This document shows, one piece after another, positions 40,702 through 49,227 of a stretch of 64,000 nt of DNA (within the stretch, counting starts at the first letter, position 1; the number at the start of each line of letters is the position of its first letter). The stretch covers positions 62,001 through 126,000 of the forward strand of contig JBBATH010000008.1 in assembly GCA_040398845.1 (NCBI GenBank), written 5' to 3'. The position numbers and the translations under genes were made by a program. This DNA comes from WLND01 sp040398845. Lineage in GTDB: Bacteria; Actinomycetota; Actinomycetes; S36-B12. Below the pieces are notes generated by a model. That model saw nothing but the letters and a program-made list of their open reading frames with translations. It ran no database searches and was not told where the DNA came from.

Positions 40702-41859
40702 ATGTCGTTCACGCTGCTCCTGAACTCAAGTGCCTGGCGCCAGCACCTCGACTCCGTGAACGACAGTGTCTCGGCACACGCCCAGATTGTGCCGGTAATC
40801 AAGGGAGGTGGGTACGGCCTCGGGCAGCAGCGCCTCGCTCATGAGGCTGGCCGGTTGGGGTCGACGTGTGTCGCCGTCGGCACGGTCTATGAGCTCGCCG
40901 ACATCCTCGACGTATTGGCAGGCGATGTCGTGGTCCTCGAGCCCTTCGAGCCACGTGATGCCGCGGCAGCCCACCTGTGGGCCCGCATGCTCGAGCGGCC
41001 GGATGCTCAGCGGATCATCCGCACCATCGCACGCCCTTCGGCCCTGCACGCCATTTCGCAGGCGAACACCGCAGCCCGGATACTCATCGAGGCACGTAGT
41101 TCAATGCAGCGCTTCGGGATGGATGAGCGCGAGCTCCTCACGACCCTTGCAGATGGCAGCGTCCGGTCCGCAATCGAGGAGGGCCGACTCGAGGTCGCCG
41201 GGCTCACCCTTCATCTGCCGATCGTTCAACCCGCGGGCGAGGCTGGCAGTCGAGGGCCGCAGGCCTTGTCCGCTCGTGCCCGCGAGGTCTGTCGTTGGAC
41301 GGGGCTATGGATCGCCGAGATTGCAGGTTGGGTTCGTCAATCGGAGTCTGCTGCTGCTATCTGGACGTCGCACCTGAGCGATACAGAGCTTGCTGCCGTG
41401 GAATCGACCGCCCCTGGGGTGGCCCTTCGTGCGCGCGTCGGCACCCGCCTTTGGCTCGGTGATCGGTCTGCGTTGACTGCGCAGGGCACCGTGCTCGCGG
41501 TACATCCCCTCCCCGGCGGGACCCATGTGGGTTACCGGCAGCGCACCGGACCACGCGATGGCACGCTGGTCGTCGTCTCAGGAGGAACCGGTCACGGTAT
41601 CGGCCTGTCAGCGCCCACCCCAGGCTCGTCGACCCGGCAACGCGTTGTTACCGCGGGAACAGGCGCCCTCGACGCCGTCGGCAAGGCCATGTCGCCATTC
41701 ACCTGGGCAGGCAGCCGGCGTTGGTTTGCTGAACCCCCGCATCAGCACCACTCGATGATCTGGCTGCCGAGGGGGTGCGTCATCCCCGCGGTGGGCGATC
41801 AGTTGACTGCCGAGATTCGATTTACGACGACGAGCTTTGACGCGGTCGTCGAATCATGA
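40702..41859 (+). CDS. Alanine racemase-like fold III PLP protein, divergent
   Basis: A 385-residue protein with an alanine-racemase-type N-terminal barrel: PVIKGGGYGLGQQRLAHEAG supplies Lys34 at the PLP-lysine position (family form VKANAYGHG), and ARSSMQRFGMDEREL matches the D-x-G-M-x-R-L-G strand. The later GTHVGYRQRTGPRDG may hold the catalytic tyrosine, but the usual GYADG following it is absent (VVSGGTGHGIG). The enzyme could racemise another amino acid or act without racemisation. Beside the Fem-like gene, a role in cell-wall amino-acid supply is likely. The C-terminal half is less conserved. It is convergent with the GT87 gene, 15 bp apart. Confidence 0.8.
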   Translation: MSFTLLLNSSAWRQHLDSVNDSVSAHAQIVPVIKGGGYGLGQQRLAHEAGRLGSTCVAVGTVYELADILDVLAGDVVVLEPFEPRDAAAAHLWARMLERPDAQRIIRTIARPSALHAISQANTAARILIEARSSMQRFGMDERELLTTLADGSVRSAIEEGRLEVAGLTLHLPIVQPAGEAGSRGPQALSARAREVCRWTGLWIAEIAGWVRQSESAAAIWTSHLSDTELAAVESTAPGVALRARVGTRLWLGDRSALTAQGTVLAVHPLPGGTHVGYRQRTGPRDGTLVVVSGGTGHGIGLSAPTPGSSTRQRVVTAGTGALDAVGKAMSPFTWAGSRRWFAEPPHQHHSMIWLPRGCVIPAVGDQLTAEIRFTTTSFDAVVES

Positions 41860-41874
41860 TGACGTGGCAACGCC

Positions 41875-43284
41875 CTAACTGCGTGGCCGCGAGAGGGTAA
41901 AGGCATCAGGTGCCTTGTCAAAGACACCGCCACCCGGATCGTCGGCGTCGTCGTCGAACCCATCGGTGCGAATCGGATCGTGTTCTGGCCTCACCATGTC
42001 GCGCACGAGGAGTCCCGCGAACCACAACGTAAATGCGACGTGCACGAGCGTTGCCACCGCGTACCACTGCGGTGTCATGCCCTTCGTGTCGGTGACGCCG
42101 TACCCGACAAGGAACCACCAGATCGCAACGAAATAGACGACTTCACCCACCTGCCAGATGATGAAATCCCGCCAGCGAGGCCGAGCAAGTGCTGCGAGGG
42201 GCACGAGCCACAAAACATATTGCGGTGAGTACACCTTGTTCGTGACAGCGAAGGCGGCAACGATGAGAAAGAGCAACGGTGCGAGGCGCGGACGACGCGT
42301 TGTCGTGAGGGCAAGGATCCCGATACCCACGCACAACAGCAGGAACGTTCCGGAGGCGACGTAGTTCAACGCCTCAGCCGGAATTGACCGCAGGCCGAGT
42401 TGCGACGCCGCGAACCATATCGAGCCGAAGTCCTCCCCGCGCTCCTGGCTGAATCGGTAGAAGAAAGACCATCCCTCGAAATTGGCAACCATGAAGGGGA
42501 TGTTCACCGCGAACCAACTCGCAGCGGTGCCGAGCAGCAGCAGTAAGAAGGCCCGCCAGCGCCCGGTGCGCAGGGTGAGCACGAGGAACGCACCAATGAA
42601 GAAGAGTGGGTAGAACTTTGCGGCGATCGCGAGGCCTAGCAGAATCCCAGCGGCAAGCGGCCGGGACCGCGACCACAGGAGCAGGCAACAGCCGGCGAAG
42701 GCGAGCGGCAAGAGGTCCCAATTCACCGTCGCGGCGAGGATGACCGTGGGGGCTAGGGCCACGAGGGCCGCGTCCCACGGCCGGCGCTTGACGGTGAGGG
42801 CAGTAGCGGCCACCGCCACAACGAGGGGAATGAGGAGGAGGAGAACGTTCACGTCAAAGAAGGTGCGACCAGGGTCGAGGCCCTCGAAGGCGCCGGTCAA
42901 GGCGCGCGTCATGACCGCTGAAATCTGCATGAAAATGCCGGTGATGACGGGGTATTCCAGTGGAGTCTGGCCCGGTTGGGTCTGGAGATATGGGATGAGG
43001 CCGTCAGCGAAGCCGCGCAGCGAATACAGGGGCGGGATATCCGAGTAGCAAAGGTGTTCATATCGCTCAGGTGACGCCCACCCGGTGCCGCGACATGACA
43101 GGTCGAGGACGTAGCCGACGGCGTACGCCGCGGTCGTGATGACGACGAGGATGCGCAGGGGGACCCACCAGAACCTGCTCGATCGCGCGCGTCGACCGAG
43201 TGGGCCGCCAATCATGTTGCTGGCAGTTCTGGAGACCGGGTCCTCACCGGATGGGTGCACGATCTCCGCCCCTGTTGTCACCAC
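41875..43284 (-). CDS. GT87-family (DUF2029-like) membrane glycosyltransferase
   Basis: A 469-residue polytopic protein with ten to twelve helices, of the GT-C mannosyltransferase type. The first loop after TM1 contains RYEHLCYSDIPPLYSLRG and an acidic region before PLEYPVITGI, as in GT87 proteins. Several Trp/Tyr-rich helices follow (VYSPQYVLWLVPLAAL). It would use polyprenyl-phosphate sugars on the outer side of the membrane to build lipoglycans. It lies 6 bp downstream of the PBP gene in the same direction, so it is probably cotranscribed. Confidence 0.86.
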   Translation of the reverse strand: MVTTGAEIVHPSGEDPVSRTASNMIGGPLGRRARSSRFWWVPLRILVVITTAAYAVGYVLDLSCRGTGWASPERYEHLCYSDIPPLYSLRGFADGLIPYLQTQPGQTPLEYPVITGIFMQISAVMTRALTGAFEGLDPGRTFFDVNVLLLLIPLVVAVAATALTVKRRPWDAALVALAPTVILAATVNWDLLPLAFAGCCLLLWSRSRPLAAGILLGLAIAAKFYPLFFIGAFLVLTLRTGRWRAFLLLLLGTAASWFAVNIPFMVANFEGWSFFYRFSQERGEDFGSIWFAASQLGLRSIPAEALNYVASGTFLLLCVGIGILALTTTRRPRLAPLLFLIVAAFAVTNKVYSPQYVLWLVPLAALARPRWRDFIIWQVGEVVYFVAIWWFLVGYGVTDTKGMTPQWYAVATLVHVAFTLWFAGLLVRDMVRPEHDPIRTDGFDDDADDPGGGVFDKAPDAFTLSRPRS

Positions 43285-43290
43285 ATGAGC

Positions 43291-45510
43291 CTATTCGGAG
43301 GGGGGTCCGCTGCCCGCAGCACTCGGGGTTGGTGTCGGAGTTGGAGTGGGGGGCGCCGGGTCGACCGGGGTCCCGGGTGCGGCGTCCGGGTTCGCGACCG
43401 GTGACGGGATGTCTGCTGCCGGGTCAACCGGCTCGCTTGGCATCGGTGTGACCTCGCCCGGAATTGACTCATCGATCGGCTGACTCGACGGCCCGAATTC
43501 GACGATCTGGGGGATGGGGCATCCCAGCGGGACTTCCTCGCCCTCAGGGGGCAGCACAATCGGGCAGTTGAGGGGGACGATGACCCCGGGTGGGGGTGCT
43601 GGGAATTCAACAGGCTCCGACTCATCGAGGGCGGCCTTCATGAAGGCGACCCAGATTGCTGCCGGGAAGGATCCGCCCGTGACGGTACCGAGTCCGCCGG
43701 TCCCCGAAAGGGACACCGGGATGCCGGCCTCGTCCTCCTTGGCCATGAGCACGGCGGTCGCGAGTTGGGGCGTATACCCCACGAACCAGGCACTGCGGTT
43801 GCCATCGGTTGTGCCGGTTTTCGCTGCAGCTGGACGTCCGAGGGCCAACGCAGTCGCGCCAGTGCCATTCGTGACGACTCTGGAGAGCGCGTAGGTGACC
43901 GTGTTCGCAACGTCCGGGGTGAAGGCCTGTGTGGTCTGGGGATCCGTTTCGTAGAGGAGGCCACCATTGGGGCCGATCACCCTGTTGATCACGGTCGGAG
44001 TGGCGCGGGCACCACTTGCTGCGAACGTTGCATAGGAGTTCGCCATGTCGAGACCGGAGGGCGATGCGGTACCTAGGACGAAGGTGAGATCGAGTTGACC
44101 GAGGTTGAGCCCAGGCGTGCTCTCCGGGATTCCGGACCGAAGGGCGGCATCGGCAACCTGCCCGACCCCGACGCTGGACTCAAGTTCGACATAGGAGGTG
44201 TTGATGCTCCGTTCGGTCGCTTGGAGCATCGTCACCTTTCCGTAGGACTTGTCGCCATAGTTCGTGAGCGTGTAGCCCTGGATTGTTGCCGGAGAGTCGC
44301 CATTCCACATGGACGAGAGTGATGTGCCGGCCTCGACGGCCGCCGCGAGGGCGAACGGCTTGAAGGTTGAACCCGCTTGAGCGAATCGCCTCGTCGCATT
44401 GTTGATCTGGTCATCAATGAAGTCCCTGCCCCCGTAAAGCGCGACGACCTGGCCGGTACCCGGTCGGATCGCAGCGAGCCCGATACGGAGGCCAGCGGTA
44501 TTGGACGACGGGCCCTCCTGCTTCACGGCCGCTGTTGCTGCGCGCTGCGCCTTGCGTTCGAAGGTCGAGGTGATGCGCAAGCCGCCTCGCTGGATCTCAG
44601 TCTCGTCAAATCCGAGTGTGGCGAGTTCTGTCGTGACCGCGTTCAGGAGGAATCCGGTCTGGCCTCCAAGTCGATTACCCGCCTTGGCTTTGGCTATCTC
44701 TGGGAACGCAGCCGAATCCCTTTCCGTGGGGGTCAGCCAGCCTTGCTCGACCATTGCATCGACGACGTATTGCCACCGGCCCTCGAGCGCGGGCAGGTTC
44801 TCCTCAGGTGATAGGCCGCTCGGTGACTTGATGATTGATGCGAGGACGGCACCCTCGGAGGTGGTGAGTTCGGTGACTGGCTTGCCGAAGTAGGCGATGG
44901 ATGCGGCCTCGATCCCATACGCCCCCCGACCGAAGTAGATCGTGTTGAGATAGTCCTCGAGAATCTGCGACTTGGAGACAACCGTCTCAAGCTTGAACGC
45001 GAGGAGCGCCTCGCGGATTTTTCTGTCCCACGAGCGGTCTTGGGACAGGTAGGCGTTCTTCGCGTACTGCTGAGTAATGGTGGATCCGCCCTGTGTTGAA
45101 CCACCGCTGACGTTGTTCCAGACAGCACGACCGAGACCAAGTGGCGAGATGCCACCGTGCTCGTAGAAGGTGCGGTCCTCTGCTGCGAGCACGGCGTTTT
45201 GCACCTCGATCGGCACGCTTGCCAGCGGAACACTGCGCCTGGTCGCCTCACCGAGGCGGCCAAGCTCGGTCGTGCCGTCGGCCCAGAAAACGATGGTCGC
45301 TTCACTTGACGACACTTCGTTCGGTGACGGCACATCGGTCATCGCAACGGCGATGGTTGCGGCACCAACCCCGATCCCGATGAGGAGGAGGACCCCGAGG
45401 ATGATGCGAAGCAGCCAGCCTCGACGTGAGGTGGTTGGCGCTGCGCCCCTACTCGAGCGTCGCTTCTGGGCCGGACGGCCTTGCTGGCTCACGGGAGTCC
45501 TTCGGGGCAA
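43291..45510 (-). CDS. Class A penicillin-binding protein (transglycosylase/transpeptidase)
   Basis: A 739-residue bifunctional peptidoglycan synthase. One TM (about residues 31-56) precedes the GT51 domain with the catalytic Glu111 in AEDRTFYEHGGIS, then GGSTITQQYAKN and IYFGRGAYGIEAAS. The transpeptidase has Ser381-x-x-Lys384 (GSTFKPF), Ser435-Ile-Asn437 and Lys564-Thr-Gly. The C-terminal 100 residues are Pro/Ser/Thr-rich with paired Cys (LNCPIVL, LGCPI), a typical actinobacterial PBP tail. The gene lies in the order DUF5318, PBP, GT87. Confidence 0.94.
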   Translation of the reverse strand: MPRRTPVSQQGRPAQKRRSSRGAAPTTSRRGWLLRIILGVLLLIGIGVGAATIAVAMTDVPSPNEVSSSEATIVFWADGTTELGRLGEATRRSVPLASVPIEVQNAVLAAEDRTFYEHGGISPLGLGRAVWNNVSGGSTQGGSTITQQYAKNAYLSQDRSWDRKIREALLAFKLETVVSKSQILEDYLNTIYFGRGAYGIEAASIAYFGKPVTELTTSEGAVLASIIKSPSGLSPEENLPALEGRWQYVVDAMVEQGWLTPTERDSAAFPEIAKAKAGNRLGGQTGFLLNAVTTELATLGFDETEIQRGGLRITSTFERKAQRAATAAVKQEGPSSNTAGLRIGLAAIRPGTGQVVALYGGRDFIDDQINNATRRFAQAGSTFKPFALAAAVEAGTSLSSMWNGDSPATIQGYTLTNYGDKSYGKVTMLQATERSINTSYVELESSVGVGQVADAALRSGIPESTPGLNLGQLDLTFVLGTASPSGLDMANSYATFAASGARATPTVINRVIGPNGGLLYETDPQTTQAFTPDVANTVTYALSRVVTNGTGATALALGRPAAAKTGTTDGNRSAWFVGYTPQLATAVLMAKEDEAGIPVSLSGTGGLGTVTGGSFPAAIWVAFMKAALDESEPVEFPAPPPGVIVPLNCPIVLPPEGEEVPLGCPIPQIVEFGPSSQPIDESIPGEVTPMPSEPVDPAADIPSPVANPDAAPGTPVDPAPPTPTPTPTPSAAGSGPPSE

Positions 45511-45562
45511 TGACCGGGGTGGTCAGCGAATATCAGGATGGTCAACGGATATGAGGGGTTGC

Positions 45563-46081
45563 TTAGTCAAGAAGATCACGGGATTTCGGCAACGCGCGTC
45601 GCGGCACGCCGTCACCTAGGACGTATGTGGTGACAAGAAAGTTCCATGAGCATCGCTGGCACACCTCAACGACATAGACCTTGAACTCACCGAACTGGGT
45701 TGACATCGCCGGTAGTTCATCGGCTTTGCGGATTCGACCCGAATATGGCCCAAGTTGGTCGCCATATACGTACGTGACGGTAACGAGGCCCTCGGCTCGA
45801 CAGGCTGGGCAGGGAGTGCCTGCGCTCTCTCCGTGGTGCTTTGCCGCGCGCAGCAGGTAGGTGTCAGCATCACAGAGATCGCTTGAGAGCGCGCCACCGT
45901 TAAAGAGACGGTGCAGGGCGGCGCGCCGTTGCAGACCGAAGTTCACGACCGATCTCGGCACTGACGGTGCTGCCACCGGTTCAGGTGAAGTTTGGCTGGA
46001 GGTCGAATTCCTTGGCGCACCACCGCCCGACGTTCCGCGAACAATGCTCCCTCGAACGCCTGAGCGACGGGGTACGGCCAT
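45563..46081 (-). CDS. DUF5318 family protein
   Basis: A 172-residue frame. The conserved portion starts at about residue 45 with VVNFGLQRRAALHRLFNGGA, then CDADTYLLRAAKHHGE, CPACRAEGL, YVYGDQLGPYSG and VYVVEVCQRCSWNFLV, matching DUF5318 of actinobacteria. Two CxxC pairs suggest a zinc-ribbon. The first 44 residues are low-complexity and overlap the divergent promoter region, so GTG 45946 may be the true start. It precedes a class A PBP gene, as in relatives; function is unknown. Confidence 0.82.
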   Translation of the reverse strand: MAVPRRSGVRGSIVRGTSGGGAPRNSTSSQTSPEPVAAPSVPRSVVNFGLQRRAALHRLFNGGALSSDLCDADTYLLRAAKHHGESAGTPCPACRAEGLVTVTYVYGDQLGPYSGRIRKADELPAMSTQFGEFKVYVVEVCQRCSWNFLVTTYVLGDGVPRRALPKSRDLLD

Positions 46082-46160
46082 AAACGTGGAGTCTACGCCG
46101 ATGCTCGGCCGTGACTGTCCTCAAAATACGAGCGTCGCCGACCCTCGCACGAGTCGCGGA

Positions 46161-46190
46161 TTGGCCTCGATATATCGAATTGATATATCG
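46161..46190 (+). promoter_or_regulatory. padR promoter with embedded perfect operator palindrome
   Basis: The palindrome CGATATATC-GAATT-GATATATCG (46168-46190) has 9-base perfect arms. It lies inside a promoter: -35-like TTGGCC (46161-46166), exactly 17 bases, then -10-like TATATC (46184-46189). The -10 ends 8 bases before the padR ATG at 46198 with no ribosome site between, which predicts a leaderless mRNA. PadR repressors commonly bind such palindromes in their own promoter. Confidence 0.7.
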
Positions 46191-46197
46191 TGAACGT

Positions 46198-46827
46198 ATG
46201 GCGAGACGGGCGGACATCCTTGAGTACGCGATCCTTGGCATGCTCGGCGATGGCCCACTCCACGGCTATGAACTTCGTAAGCGGCTCGCGGTCGTGCTCG
46301 GTCCCTTCCGCCCACTTTCCTACGGATCCCTGTACCCGGCACTCCACCGAATTTCCGCGCGCGGGCTCATCACTGGCGCCGAAGTGACAGCCGCTATCGA
46401 TACTTCGGCCCCTCCCTTGAGTGCCCGGCGTGCGCGTGTCGTTTACGCACTCACCGGTGACGGCAAGGAGGCATTCGCTACCTGGGTAAACGAAACCGGC
46501 CCTGAGGCGTGGGATGACGAAGGATTCGCAACCCACCTCGCCTTCTTTTCACGAACCGAGGCTCGTGCTCGCATTCGCATCCTGCATGGCCGCAGGTCAC
46601 GCCTCGAGGAACGGGTCGCACTGCTGCGCGAGTCGATGACCCGAAGTCGTGAGCGGGTCGATGCCTACACCCTGCAACTGCAGCAGCACGGGCTTGAAAG
46701 CGCCGAGCGCGAGGTGCGGTGGCTCGGCGAGCTCATCGAAGCCGAGGAATCGCCCATGAGAACACCTGCGTCACTTGATTCCCAGTTGACCAATAACGAA
46801 CCACCACACAACAAGGAGATCCAATGA
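46198..46827 (+). CDS. PadR-family transcriptional regulator
   Basis: A 209-residue regulator. The winged HTH starts with RADILEYAILGMLGDGPLHG and YELRKRL, followed by LSYGSLYPALHRISARGLI and the beta-wing RRARVVYALTGDGKEAF, as in PadR group members. A long C-terminal helical part (about residues 115-200, RIRILHGRRSRLEERVALLR) would dimerise. ATG 46198 is preferred over 46111 because homologues begin at MARRADILEY and the promoter fits a leaderless start there. It overlaps the inositol-phosphate synthase start in ATGA, so both are probably repressed together. Confidence 0.93.
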   Translation: MARRADILEYAILGMLGDGPLHGYELRKRLAVVLGPFRPLSYGSLYPALHRISARGLITGAEVTAAIDTSAPPLSARRARVVYALTGDGKEAFATWVNETGPEAWDDEGFATHLAFFSRTEARARIRILHGRRSRLEERVALLRESMTRSRERVDAYTLQLQQHGLESAEREVRWLGELIEAEESPMRTPASLDSQLTNNEPPHNKEIQ

Positions 46828-47903
46828 GCTCAATCCGCCTCGCGGTTATCGGAATTGGCAACTGTGCGTCGTCCCTCATCCAGGGGGTCGAGCACTACAA
46901 GGATGCCGATCCATCCGAGTTCGTCCCAGGACTCATGCACGTGCAGTTTGGTGATTACCACGTCCGCGATGTCGAGTTCGTCGCCGCCTTTGACGTCGAC
47001 ACCAAGAAGGTCGGTCTGGATCTCGCCGACGCCATCGGAGCATCTGAGAACAACACGATCAAGATCTGTGATGTCCCGAAGACGGGGATCACCGTGCAAC
47101 GCGGCCACACACTCGACGGGCTCGGAAAGTACTACCGCGAGACCATCACGGAATCGGACGCGGATCCCGTCGACACCGTGGCGGCCCTGAAAGCGGCGAA
47201 GACCGATGTCGTGGTCTGTTATCTACCCGTGGGTTCGGAGGCAGCCGCCAAGTTCTACGCCCAGTGCGCGATCGACGCGGGCTGTGGCTTCGTCAACGCA
47301 CTTCCAGTCTTCATCGCCAGCACGCCCAAGTGGGCGAAGAAGTTCGAGGACGCCGGGCTCCCGATCGTCGGCGACGACATCAAAAGCCAGGTTGGGGCCA
47401 CGATCACCCACCGCGTCATGGCAAAGCTGTTCGAGGATCGTGGCGTCATCCTCGACCGCACATATCAGTTGAATGTCGGCGGCAACATGGACTTCAAGAA
47501 CATGCTTGAACGCGATCGTCTCGAATCGAAGAAGGTCTCCAAAACCCAGTCGGTCACATCGCAGGTTGGCCATGATCTCGGCGAACGTAATGTGCACATC
47601 GGGCCGTCCGACTACATCGCCTGGCTTGACGACCGTAAGTGGGCCTTCGTCCGTCTTGAGGGCCGTGCCTTCGGGAACGTCCCCCTGAGCCTTGAATACA
47701 AACTCGAGGTTTGGGACTCCCCAAACAGCGCCGGGGTCATCATCGATGCCGTCCGTGCAGCGAAGATTGCCATGGATCGCGGCATCGGTGGTCCCATCCT
47801 GTCTGCATCCAGTTACTTCATGAAGTCGCCACCGATTCAGTACAACGACAGTGAGGCGAAGCAGGCCGTCGAGGACTTCATCACCGGGGCCATCGAACGC
47901 TGA
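46824..47903 (+). CDS. ino1: Inositol-1-phosphate synthase (actinobacterial type)
   Basis: A 359-residue NAD-dependent synthase converting glucose-6-phosphate to inositol-1-phosphate. It has the Rossmann motif AVIGIGNCASSLIQG near the N-terminus, DYHVRDVEFVAAFDVD, GFVNALPVFIAS, GDDIKSQVGATITHRV (Lys active-site region) and NVGGNMDFKNMLERDR. Length and sequence are of the short actinobacterial class that supplies phosphatidylinositol and mycothiol pathways. It is cotranscribed with padR; the MFS gene follows 4 bp later. Confidence 0.95.
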   Translation: MSSIRLAVIGIGNCASSLIQGVEHYKDADPSEFVPGLMHVQFGDYHVRDVEFVAAFDVDTKKVGLDLADAIGASENNTIKICDVPKTGITVQRGHTLDGLGKYYRETITESDADPVDTVAALKAAKTDVVVCYLPVGSEAAAKFYAQCAIDAGCGFVNALPVFIASTPKWAKKFEDAGLPIVGDDIKSQVGATITHRVMAKLFEDRGVILDRTYQLNVGGNMDFKNMLERDRLESKKVSKTQSVTSQVGHDLGERNVHIGPSDYIAWLDDRKWAFVRLEGRAFGNVPLSLEYKLEVWDSPNSAGVIIDAVRAAKIAMDRGIGGPILSASSYFMKSPPIQYNDSEAKQAVEDFITGAIER

Positions 47904-47907
47904 TAGC

Positions 47908-49209
47908 GTGACGCGGGTGGCGAGACTCTCAGCTCTGCGTGAGGTCCTCGCCACCCGCGATTTCAGATGGTTGTTCGCCGTTCGGCTCATCGGTCAGTTC
48001 TCTGACGGACTCCTGCAAGCGGCACTTGCCACCTTCGTTCTCTTTTCCCCGGAGCGCCAGCCTGACGCCATCAAGGTGGCGACAGCATTCGCAATCCTGC
48101 TTCTCCCGTACTCCATCATCGGCCCATTCGTCGGGGTTTTCCTCGATAGATGGCGCCGCCGCGATGTCCTCGTGCGCGCCAACCTCGTCAAGTCACTCGC
48201 CACGCTGCCCATCATCGCGCTCGTCGTGGTCGGCAATGACGGCCTCCTGCTCGGTCTTGCGGTGCTCACCGTCCTTGGCGTCGGACGATTCGTCCTCGCC
48301 GGCCTCTCCGCCTCGCTGCCTCATGTGGTCTCCGGCCGCGACCTCATCACCGCTAATGCGCTCACCCCCACCTCCGGAACCATCGCCGCTGCCATCGGAG
48401 CGGTCGGCGGTATCGCGTTGCGAGCGAGTGTTGGCGGCGGAGATGCTGGCAGTGAACTCGTGCTCGCCCTCGCCGCCTGCGGATTCGCCGCGTCCGCAGT
48501 CGCGGCCACTCGAATCGCGCGGATGAAGCTCGGTCCGAGTGGTGAAAGGCCGGCCGACACCCTCAGCGGCGTGGCTCTGGGCATGATCGACGGGATTCGC
48601 CAACTATCGCGAGCGCCGATCGCAGGCCGGGCAATAGCAGTCGCGGGTGCTCATCGGGTGGCGTTCGGGGCACTCACAGTCGCTGCCCTGCTCCTCGTGC
48701 GGAATACCTTCAATACAGCTGCCCAAGCCGATACCGCACTCAATGAGTTCGCCGTCATCACGGCATGTGCCGCCGCGGGTGCCCTTATCGCGGCCATGCT
48801 CACGCCATGGGCCACCCGTCGATTCAGTGCCGTCACTTGGTCCGTCGTGGTCCTTCTTCAGGCTGGGATCCTCGGTGTCGCACTCGTCTATGCAGGGGCC
48901 ATGACGCCGTCAATGCCCGCGCTGCTCGCCGGAGCGGCCTCCATTGGATTTGCCGGGCAGGGAGTGAAGGTCTGCGCCGACACTCTTGTTCAGCGCCATG
49001 TACCCGATGATCACCTCGGACGAGTGTTCGCTATTTTCGACATGGTCCTGAATGTCTGCCTCGTCAGTGGAATTGCCATCATGGCCTTCGGTGCACCCAA
49101 ATCAGGGCAAGCCCCAGCCCTCATCCTCGCGATTGGCGTACTGCTCGCAGGCACGGCGCTCTGGTATCGCTGGGCGTCAAGCCGTAGGCTCTCCACGCAG
49201 ATCACCTAG
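47908..49209 (+). CDS. MFS transporter
   Basis: A 433-residue protein with about twelve helices. DFRWLFAVRLIGQFSDGLLQ begins the first helix and DRWRRRDVLVRANLVKS is the conserved loop 2-3 basic segment of major facilitator proteins. It is followed by a central loop near RMKLGPSGERPAD and a second six-helix half. GTG 47908, 4 bp after the ino1 stop, is chosen. A longer frame overlaps ino1. Substrate is unknown; being in the padR-ino1 unit suggests export linked to this operon. Confidence 0.88.
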   Translation: MTRVARLSALREVLATRDFRWLFAVRLIGQFSDGLLQAALATFVLFSPERQPDAIKVATAFAILLLPYSIIGPFVGVFLDRWRRRDVLVRANLVKSLATLPIIALVVVGNDGLLLGLAVLTVLGVGRFVLAGLSASLPHVVSGRDLITANALTPTSGTIAAAIGAVGGIALRASVGGGDAGSELVLALAACGFAASAVAATRIARMKLGPSGERPADTLSGVALGMIDGIRQLSRAPIAGRAIAVAGAHRVAFGALTVAALLLVRNTFNTAAQADTALNEFAVITACAAAGALIAAMLTPWATRRFSAVTWSVVVLLQAGILGVALVYAGAMTPSMPALLAGAASIGFAGQGVKVCADTLVQRHVPDDHLGRVFAIFDMVLNVCLVSGIAIMAFGAPKSGQAPALILAIGVLLAGTALWYRWASSRRLSTQIT

Positions 49210-49227
49210 GCCTCGTCAGGAGAGCAC

